NCBI RefSeq assembly: GCF_000716445.1 | Contig: NZ_JNWK01000089.1 | Coordinates: 1 to 20,046 of the forward strand | DNA: 20,046 nucleotides | Direction of reading: 5' to 3' | DNA from: Streptomyces wedmorensis | GTDB lineage: Bacteria > Actinomycetota > Actinomycetes > Streptomycetales > Streptomycetaceae | Shown: positions 14,611 through 20,046 of the stretch, piece by piece | Layout: every line of letters starts with the position of its first letter | Position numbering within the stretch: the stretch's first letter is position 1 | Made by a program: the position numbers and the translations under genes | The notes under the pieces: model-generated | Told to the model about the DNA's origin: nothing | Databases searched by the model: none | What the model saw: only the letters and a program-made list of their open reading frames with translations

Positions 14611-14652
14611 GGCATTACCCCCTTGACAATACCTCTGTGGATGGCTTAGTCG
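14611..14652 (+). promoter_or_regulatory. probable pfkA promoter
   Basis: A consensus -35 TTGACA (14623-14628) is followed at 17-18 bp by TTAGTC/TAGTCG (14646-14652), a passable -10. The -35 is overlapped by GGCATT-N11-AATACC (14611-14633), an inverted repeat with one mismatch that may be an operator. The 302-bp gap 14507-14808 holds no gene. The roughly 150-nt leader downstream contains small hairpins such as CGCCC-GCC-GGGCG and GGCCT-CCGGA-AGGCC. Confidence 0.5.
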
Positions 14653-14808
14653 CCCGCCGGGCGAAGGGCCCGGAACCCCGGGACGAAAGGCCTCCGGAAG
14701 GCCGCCGGGAGGGACGCGCGGAATGCCGACGAGCGCGGCCGTCAGGTCCGTCGTGTGAGAATTGCCGAGGCTCACCAAGGACCGCGACCGAGCAGGAGAC
14801 ACAGCACG

Positions 14809-15834
<1,026 letters not shown>

Positions 15835-15872
15835 CCGGTTCACGGCTCCACCGGCCGGCGAGCCGTCCGACA

Positions 15873-15940
15873 GGGCCGAGGGGTGTCCTGTCGACCAGAC
15901 CGGGCTCGTGGCCTGAACGACAGGACACCGCCTCGGGCCC
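15873..15940 (+). terminator. large stem-loop after pfkA
   Basis: GGTGTCCTGTCG (15882-15893) pairs perfectly with CGACAGGACACC (15918-15929), and the stem extends outwards (GGCCGAG with CTCGGGCC) with small bulges. The 24-nt loop is larger than usual for a terminator. It starts 39 bp after the pfkA stop and is the first of four consecutive hairpins. Confidence 0.6.
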
Positions 15941-15952
15941 ACCGCCCTTCCC

Positions 15953-15995
15953 GTCGGGACTTCCGTCCCGACCTGTCCCGGATCCGTGCCGGGAC
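15953..15995. repeat. two short tandem hairpins
   Basis: GTCGGGAC-TTCC-GTCCCGAC (15953-15972) is followed 2 bp later by GTCCCGG-N7-CCGGGAC (15975-15995). The second arm of the first and the first arm of the second share GTCCCG, so alternative pairings are possible between them. Confidence 0.5.
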
Positions 15996-16007
15996 CCTGG
16001 CGCCGAG

Positions 16008-16049
16008 GAGTGGCCCCGACCGTCCCCCCGTGGACGGTCGGGGCCACTC
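16008..16049. terminator. strong 18-bp hairpin terminator
   Basis: GAGTGGCCCCGACCGTCC (16008-16025) pairs perfectly with its complement at 16032-16049 around a 6-nt loop, followed by GTCTTGT. It is the most terminator-like of the four hairpins between pfkA and the HTH gene. The 350-bp gap 15835-16184 otherwise holds no supportable gene. Confidence 0.75.
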
Positions 16050-16143
16050 GTCTTGTGCGGGGCGTCAGCGGCGGCCCCCGCGGAATTGCCGGGTTCCACT
16101 CTTGAGTCCGGGCCCGAGATCAACAAGGCTTGGGGCCTGTCCC

Positions 16144-16153
16144 GGACATGTCC
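16144..16153. promoter_or_regulatory. candidate operator upstream of the HTH membrane gene
   Basis: GGACATGTCC is a perfect 10-bp palindrome 31 bp before the HTH gene start, set inside two direct TGTCCC units and a wider TTGGG...CCCAA inverted repeat. Its position fits autoregulation by the downstream DNA-binding protein. This is inference from symmetry and place only. Confidence 0.35.
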
Positions 16154-16184
16154 CAACCCCGTCCGGGGGAAGGGGGAGACGCGG

Positions 16185-17279
16185 ATGACGCCGGGGGAAC
16201 GGGCCCCTGACCCGCGGGAGGCACGGAACCCCGCCGAGTTCCTCGCGAGGCTCCAGGCACTCAAGGACTGGTCCGGCCTGACCTATCGCGACCTGTCCGC
16301 CCGCGCGGAGGAACGCGGCGACGTCCTGCCCCGCTCCACCATGGCCAACATGCTCGCCCGCCCCACCCTGCCCCGCGACGAGCTCCTGGCCGTCTTCGTC
16401 CGCGCGTGCGGCGTGCCGCCGGACGAACGGGAGACCTGGCGGACGGTACGGGCCGACCTCGCGCGCCGGAGGACGTACGACCCGGCACCCCCGGAGCCGG
16501 ACGGCCCCGGCGGGGCCGCCCCGGCGGGGTCCGACGACCCGGCCGGGCAGGACGACGACCCGGCCGGGCAGGACGACGACCCGGCCGGGCAGGACGACGA
16601 CCCGGCCGGGCAGGGCGAGGGCCCCGCACCCGCCTGGCCCGGTGAAACGGCGGATGCGGATGCGGATCCGGATGCGGCGGGTGGCGAGGCCGGGCCGCGG
16701 TCACGGATACGGCGGGCCGCCGTCGCCGCGGTCGCGCTGGCCGGGCTGGTGCTCGCCGGGGTGAGCGTCGTGGCCGTGCTCAAGGACGGGCACGGCGGGC
16801 ACCCGCCGCGCACGGTCACCGCGCCGGCCGCCGGGGACGTACGCATCCGGGTGGTGGGCACCGACCACTGCCTGGGCGAGCGGCGCGGTTCGCGGACCGG
16901 CCAGATCCACCAGGTGCCGTGCGCCGGAGCGGGCGTGCCGCTGTACTCGCTGGCGGAGACCGCCGCCGGCCGGTGGAGGATCGTCTCGGACCACCCCGAC
17001 TACGGCCCCGGCTGCTCCGGCATGCCCTCCGGCGGCCGGATACCCGCGGCGGCCTTCGAGGACTCCGAGTGCGGCGACCCCAGCCGGGTCGAGGAGTTCG
17101 CCCTGGAGCCGTACGGCACCCCCGTCGAGGGCTACCGGATCGTCCCGGTCGGCTCGGCGACCCCCGACAGTTGCGTCACGGTCACCGGCGACCGCGCGGC
17201 CGCCTGGGCCCGGCTCGCCCAGGCCCCCTGCGCGGCCGACGCCGCCGGCCAGCTCTTCGACTTCGACCGGCGCGACTGA
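16185..17279 (+). CDS. transmembrane helix-turn-helix regulator with Cys-rich outer domain
   Basis: A 364-aa protein usually annotated in Streptomyces as an XRE-family regulator. Seen: an XRE-like DNA-binding domain at about residues 15-95 (FLARLQALKDWSGLTYRDLS and STMANMLARPTLPRDELLAVF blocks), an acidic linker (100-172) with four DPAGQDD-type repeats and an Asp/Ala run, one membrane helix at about 177-199, and a 160-aa C-terminal domain expected outside the cell with six cysteines (229, 246, 277, 296, 330, 349), enough for three disulfides. I infer a one-component signal protein that senses outside and acts on DNA inside. The ATG at 16185 follows AAGGGGGAG; earlier in-frame codons lack a ribosome site. 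It is convergent with the kinase gene, separated by a terminator. Ligand and targets are unknown; the outer domain may be ricin-like, which I cannot establish. Confidence 0.87.
   Translation: MTPGERAPDPREARNPAEFLARLQALKDWSGLTYRDLSARAEERGDVLPRSTMANMLARPTLPRDELLAVFVRACGVPPDERETWRTVRADLARRRTYDPAPPEPDGPGGAAPAGSDDPAGQDDDPAGQDDDPAGQDDDPAGQGEGPAPAWPGETADADADPDAAGGEAGPRSRIRRAAVAAVALAGLVLAGVSVVAVLKDGHGGHPPRTVTAPAAGDVRIRVVGTDHCLGERRGSRTGQIHQVPCAGAGVPLYSLAETAAGRWRIVSDHPDYGPGCSGMPSGGRIPAAAFEDSECGDPSRVEEFALEPYGTPVEGYRIVPVGSATPDSCVTVTGDRAAAWARLAQAPCAADAAGQLFDFDRRD
16536..16619. repeat. four tandem 21-bp repeats inside the HTH membrane gene
   Basis: The unit GACCCGGCCGGGCAGGACGAC occurs at 16536, 16557 and 16578 (the full unit is 21 bases; its first 20 are GACCCGGCCGGGCAGGACGA), with a fourth copy at 16599-16619 changed at its end. 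Each encodes DPAGQDD. The near-identity at DNA level implies recent expansion and a copy number likely to vary between strains without frameshift. A GCGGAT-like hexamer run follows at about 16651-16678. Confidence 0.9.
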
Positions 17280-17281
17280 GC

Positions 17282-17304
17282 GGGCGGGGCCGGCGGCCCC
17301 GCCC
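17282..17304. terminator. bidirectional terminator between the HTH gene and the kinase gene
   Basis: GGGCGGGGCC (17282-17291) and GGCCCCGCCC (17295-17304) form a perfect 10-bp stem with a GGC loop. It fills the 25-bp gap between the convergent stop codons of the HTH gene (17279) and the kinase gene (17305). Confidence 0.75.
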
Positions 17305-18921
17305 TCAGCGCAGGGAGGCGAGTGCGGTCTCGGCGATCCTCGTGGCCTCCGGTTCGCAGTCCTTCGCGGGGTCGGCGCCCTCACCGAAGGAGACCGCGGC
17401 GCGGACGACGAGGTTGCCGTCGCGGACGTGCAGGGAGCAGTCCTCGTAGGCCGACGTCTCCGCCCAGTACGCCTCGTCGCCGAAGGCGAGGCCGACGGGA
17501 CGGCCGCCCGTCGACCGCTGCGCGAAATCGGCCCGCTGACGGTCGGTGGCCTCGCCCCTCGTGCCGGTGGGGAGCTTGAGGGTCCACCAGATCTCGGCGG
17601 TCCTGGTGCGCTTGTCCTTCGGGCCCTCGGCCCAGAAGCAGCGGGTCTCCGGGCCGTCGGCGCGCACGACGGAGAAGTCGCGTTCCGTCTCCCACTCGTA
17701 GGAGGCGAGCCGGAAGGACGACTCCGCGCAGGTGGGCAGCGTGCGGTAGGGGTCGTCGTCGGTCCTGAGCAGGAAGTAGCCGCCGACGCCCGTCCCCGCC
17801 ACGGCGAGCAGCCCGGCGGCGACGAGCCCGAGCGTCCTCCCGAGCCGCCGCGGCCTCGGCGTCGGCGCGTCCGGCGCCGGGACACGGGCCGGTGCCGTGA
17901 CGGTCGAGGCGGGGACCGGAGCGGGCACCGCGTCCCGGACCGTCTCCGGTGCGGGGGCGGGCGGTGCCGGCAGGCGCGTACCGGACGGCGGTTCGACGAC
18001 CGTGGGTTCACGACCGGGAGCCTCGCCGAGCAACGCACCGATGCGGGACCGCTGTTCGGCGACCATGGCGTGCACCGCCGGGGGCCAGACGCGGGCGGCC
18101 GGGGCGACCGGGCCGAGCAGCTCGATCAGCCGGGCCGGGGCGGGCCGGGCGGCCGGGTCCTTCGCGAGGCACTCCTCGACGATCCCGCGCAGCCCCGCGG
18201 GCACCCGGCCCAGGTCGGGCACCCCGTGCACCACGTTGGAGAGGGTCCCGAAGGTGGAGGTGCCGGCGAAGGGGGACTCGCCGGTCAGTGCGAGGACCAG
18301 GATCGCGCCGAGCGAGAACACGTCGCTCGCGGGGGTGAGCTCCCGGCTCTCGGCCTGCTCGGGCGACATGAACGGCGGCGAGCCGATGACCCAGCCGGTC
18401 TGCGTCAGCCGCGTCGGCTCCGCGCCGCCCGGGTGCTGCGCCGCCCTCGCGATGCCGAAGTCGATGACCCGGACCCCGTCCTCCGCGAGCAGCACGTTCT
18501 CCGGTTTGAGGTCGCGGTGGATCAGCCCCACCCGGTGGATCTCGACGAGCGCCGTGGCCAGGCCCAGGGCGAGCCTGCGCACCGCGGACTCGGGCAGCGG
18601 GCCGGCCTCCCGGACCACCGACCCGAGCGAGGGTCCGATGACGAACACCGACGCCAGCCAGGGGAGTTCGGCGTCCGCGTCGGCGTCCATCACGGCCGCC
18701 GTGTACGCGCCGGACACCCGGCGGGAGGCGGCGACCTCGCGCCGGAAGCGGGCCCGGAAGTCGCCGTCGGTCGCGAACCGGGCGTGCACCAGCTTGACGG
18801 CCGCGAGCCGGCCGTCGTGGGCCGCGCCCAGGAGTACGCGGCCCATGCCGCCGTGGCCGAGTTCGGCGAGCAGCCGGTACGGGCCGACCCGGGTCACCTC
18901 GGAGTCGTCGAGCGGTTTCAT
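17305..18921 (-). CDS. receptor-type Ser/Thr protein kinase (PknB-like)
   Basis: A 538-aa membrane-anchored Hanks-type kinase. Seen: the glycine-rich loop LGHGGMGRVLLG (21-32), catalytic Lys43 in AAVKLV, the helix-C Glu62, the catalytic loop HRDLKPEN (135-142, Asp137), DFG (154-156), an activation segment with Thr/Ser residues and SPE (186-188), so an active kinase is expected. A Pro/Ala-rich juxtamembrane linker (about 300-358) leads to one membrane helix (about 362-385) and an external C-terminal domain (390-538) with four cysteines (398, 428, 495, 522), likely two disulfides. There are no PASTA repeats, so it is not the cell-wall sensor PknB itself. The ATG at 18921 precedes the kinase fold directly; GTGGGGGG is a weak ribosome site. 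A Tyr phosphatase gene ends 134 bp upstream on the same strand. Confidence 0.95.
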   Translation of the reverse strand: MKPLDDSEVTRVGPYRLLAELGHGGMGRVLLGAAHDGRLAAVKLVHARFATDGDFRARFRREVAASRRVSGAYTAAVMDADADAELPWLASVFVIGPSLGSVVREAGPLPESAVRRLALGLATALVEIHRVGLIHRDLKPENVLLAEDGVRVIDFGIARAAQHPGGAEPTRLTQTGWVIGSPPFMSPEQAESRELTPASDVFSLGAILVLALTGESPFAGTSTFGTLSNVVHGVPDLGRVPAGLRGIVEECLAKDPAARPAPARLIELLGPVAPAARVWPPAVHAMVAEQRSRIGALLGEAPGREPTVVEPPSGTRLPAPPAPAPETVRDAVPAPVPASTVTAPARVPAPDAPTPRPRRLGRTLGLVAAGLLAVAGTGVGGYFLLRTDDDPYRTLPTCAESSFRLASYEWETERDFSVVRADGPETRCFWAEGPKDKRTRTAEIWWTLKLPTGTRGEATDRQRADFAQRSTGGRPVGLAFGDEAYWAETSAYEDCSLHVRDGNLVVRAAVSFGEGADPAKDCEPEATRIAETALASLR

Positions 18922-19002
18922 CGCAAGCCCCCCACGGCGCCGCGGCGCCCTCTGTCCGTCCCGCCCGCCCGGCTCCCCGCCCTCCGCCGCGAGCGCGGCA
19001 AG

Positions 19003-19008
19003 ATCCTA
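19003..19008 (-). promoter_or_regulatory. candidate -10 element of the kinase gene
   Basis: TAGGAT on the minus strand would give a leader of about 75 nt before the kinase ATG at 18921. No good -35 lies at 17-18 bp. It would make the kinase at least partly independent of the phosphatase gene upstream. Confidence 0.3.
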
Positions 19009-19055
19009 CTGACCCGGGCGTCCCCCGGACGGGCAAGGGGCCGATCCGGACGGCC

Positions 19056-19796
19056 CTACGGTCCCTCGACCAGACGGGCCCTGAGTCGCACCACCACCGC
19101 CGGGTCGAGCCCGACGTGCCCGGTGACGTAGCCGTACACCGAGCCGTACCGCTCGCGCAGGTCCGCGAGGAAGAGCCGGATGATCTCGGCGGGGGCGCGG
19201 CCGTAGCCGGGCCAGCGCAGCTCGCGGCCCGGGTGGGTCGCGTGCCAGTCGGCGACGAGGCGCTCGGTGGCCAGCTCGGTGAGGGCGAAGTCGGCGAGGA
19301 CGTCCTCGTCCGCGACGTCGAGGAGGCCGAGGACGACGGCGGCGAGCAGCCCCGTACGGTCCTTGCCCGAGGCGCAGTGGAAGACGAGCGGCCCGTCGGC
19401 CCCGGCGATGACCTCAAGGGCCGTACGCAGCTCCGCCGCCCCGTCCTCGGCGACCTCGGCGAACCGGTCGGCGAGGTAGCGCCACGGGTCGACGTCCGGG
19501 TCGATCTCCGCCTGGTCGTACGGGCGGTGCTCGATGGAGAGGTTGTGCCAGGCGACGCCCTCGGTCTCGGGCAGACGGCCCTTGGCGGCGATCTCCCACG
19601 GATAGCGCAGGTCGATCACGGTGCCGACGGCCAGCGCCCGGAACCGCTGCAGATCGGCCGGGTCGGCGTCCGCGAGCTTCGCGAGGGAGTCCGAGCGGTA
19701 GAGGGTCTCCCACCGCACGGTCCCCCCGTCGGCGGTCCGATAGCCGCCCAGATCACGGAAGTTGTGAAGCCGTTCGAAGGCTATGTGTCGTCTCAC
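19056..19796 (-). CDS. MptpB-like tyrosine/dual-specificity protein phosphatase
   Basis: A 246-aa cytoplasmic phosphatase of the Cys-based PTP superfamily, closest in motif to the MptpB/lipid-phosphatase-like group. Seen: the N-terminal NFRDLGGY motif (12-19), YRSD (33-36), the strand VIDLRYPWE (60-68) and the P-loop HCASGKDRTG (140-149) with nucleophile Cys141, Arg147 and the Lys145-Asp146 pair that typifies enzymes acting on phospho-Tyr, phospho-Ser/Thr and phosphoinositides. No signal peptide or membrane segment. GTG at 19796 is chosen because a TAGATT -10-like box ends 6 nt before it and no ribosome site is visible, suggesting a leaderless message. It lies just upstream of the receptor kinase gene on the same strand, so it may oppose that kinase. 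A MITE-like element begins 35 bp upstream of the start. Confidence 0.94.
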   Translation of the reverse strand: MRRHIAFERLHNFRDLGGYRTADGGTVRWETLYRSDSLAKLADADPADLQRFRALAVGTVIDLRYPWEIAAKGRLPETEGVAWHNLSIEHRPYDQAEIDPDVDPWRYLADRFAEVAEDGAAELRTALEVIAGADGPLVFHCASGKDRTGLLAAVVLGLLDVADEDVLADFALTELATERLVADWHATHPGRELRWPGYGRAPAEIIRLFLADLRERYGSVYGYVTGHVGLDPAVVVRLRARLVEGP

Positions 19797-19802
19797 GGCC
19801 TC

Positions 19803-19808
19803 AATCTA
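19803..19808 (-). promoter_or_regulatory. candidate -10 element for leaderless phosphatase mRNA
   Basis: TAGATT on the minus strand ends 6 nt before the GTG at 19796. The -35 position falls at about 19826-19831, right beside the end of the inverted-repeat element at 19832, so insertion of that element may have altered this promoter. Confidence 0.4.
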
Positions 19809-19831
19809 CGGCCCGGTAGGACTCTTGTGGT

Positions 19832-20000
19832 CTAGGGCCTGTCTGAAAATTCCCGTCGGGTCCGGCCCGCCCGGCACGCACGCTCGCCGCACGGCCGAAA
19901 CGCCCCAGTAGCTCCGCTACGAGGGCCCCCCGGCCGCACGCCGATCGCACGCACCGAACGACCCGGCCTGATCCGACGCGAATTGTCAGACAGGCCCTAG
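19832..20000. mobile_element. MITE-like palindromic element with terminal inverted repeats
   Basis: Perfect 15-bp ends CTAGGGCCTGTCTGA (19832-19846) and TCAGACAGGCCCTAG (19986-20000) continue inwards as AAATTC and GAATTG with a mismatch. The interior is itself an imperfect palindrome, with CGTCGGGTCCGG near the left end mirrored by CCTGATCCGACG near the right, and GTAGC-TCC-GCTAC (19908-19920) at the centre. There is no coding frame for a transposase. The flanking CTAG or TA on both sides may be the duplicated target, as for IS5-type or Tc1/IS630-type transposases respectively. I infer a non-autonomous element moved in trans. Confidence 0.75.
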
Positions 20001-20046
20001 TCTTCTGAGTCAGGAATTCTGTTCAGATATGAGGCGAGGCGTTCGA

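Noticed and set aside
12407..14626. Very long plus-strand open frame opposite pta
   Set aside because: It is the antisense shadow of pta created by G/C-rich third positions: composition is Arg/Gly/Asp/Val-rich, with no family motif, while the minus strand encodes a full-length Pta with conserved motifs.
16536..16619. CRISPR-like repeat array
   Set aside because: The repeats are contiguous 21-bp coding units with no spacers, in frame within a linker, and no cas genes are nearby.

Overview
The window reads as high-GC actinobacterial chromosome, almost certainly Streptomyces: codon third positions are overwhelmingly G/C, GTG starts are common, long antisense open frames shadow the real genes, and the gene order (MFS - MarR - DUF3817 - icmA - TetR - thioredoxin/TPR - DUF6230 - DUF6114 - secreted Pro-rich protein - pyk - ackA - pta - pfkA) matches, from memory and not checked here, the S. 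coelicolor SCO5412-SCO5426 neighbourhood. No rRNA, tRNA, CRISPR array or complete transposon was seen. I identify 16 protein-coding genes.

Layout. (1) 2-3927, plus strand: an MFS exporter (5' end outside the window), a MarR regulator, a small DUF3817 membrane protein and icmA, the large subunit of coenzyme-B12-dependent isobutyryl-CoA mutase. (2) 3938-5109: a bidirectional terminator, then a minus-strand PPOX/F420-type oxidoreductase and a TetR regulator with a likely operator over its promoter. (3) 5110-6970, plus strand: a thioredoxin-TPR (CnoX/YbbN-like) gene behind a strongly structured leader, followed by a roughly 600-bp intergenic region dense in palindromes. (4) 6973-9639, plus strand: a three-gene envelope module (secreted DUF6230 protein, four-TM DUF6114 protein, secreted Thr/Pro-rich protein), closed by a near-perfect terminator hairpin. 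(5) 9641-15834: central carbon metabolism, with minus-strand pta-ackA (ATGA overlap) and pyk, and divergent plus-strand pfkA. (6) 15873-16049: four successive hairpins. (7) 16185-19796: a membrane-spanning helix-turn-helix regulator with a Cys-rich outer domain (plus strand), converging on a receptor-type Ser/Thr kinase and an MptpB-like Tyr phosphatase (minus strand). (8) 19832-20000: a roughly 165-bp MITE-like palindromic element with terminal inverted repeats.

How the genes fit together. PfkA and Pyk are the committed and pay-off steps of glycolysis, and Pta-AckA interconverts acetyl-CoA and acetate, so region 5 controls acetyl-CoA supply and overflow. IcmA links butyryl- and isobutyryl-CoA, and through them fatty-acid/valine carbon, to the same acyl-CoA pools. 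The kinase/phosphatase pair and the transmembrane HTH protein look like envelope-to-cytoplasm signalling. The best candidates for undescribed biology are the DUF6230/DUF6114/Pro-rich module with its palindrome-rich control region, and the tandem identical-loop hairpins in the thioredoxin-TPR leader.
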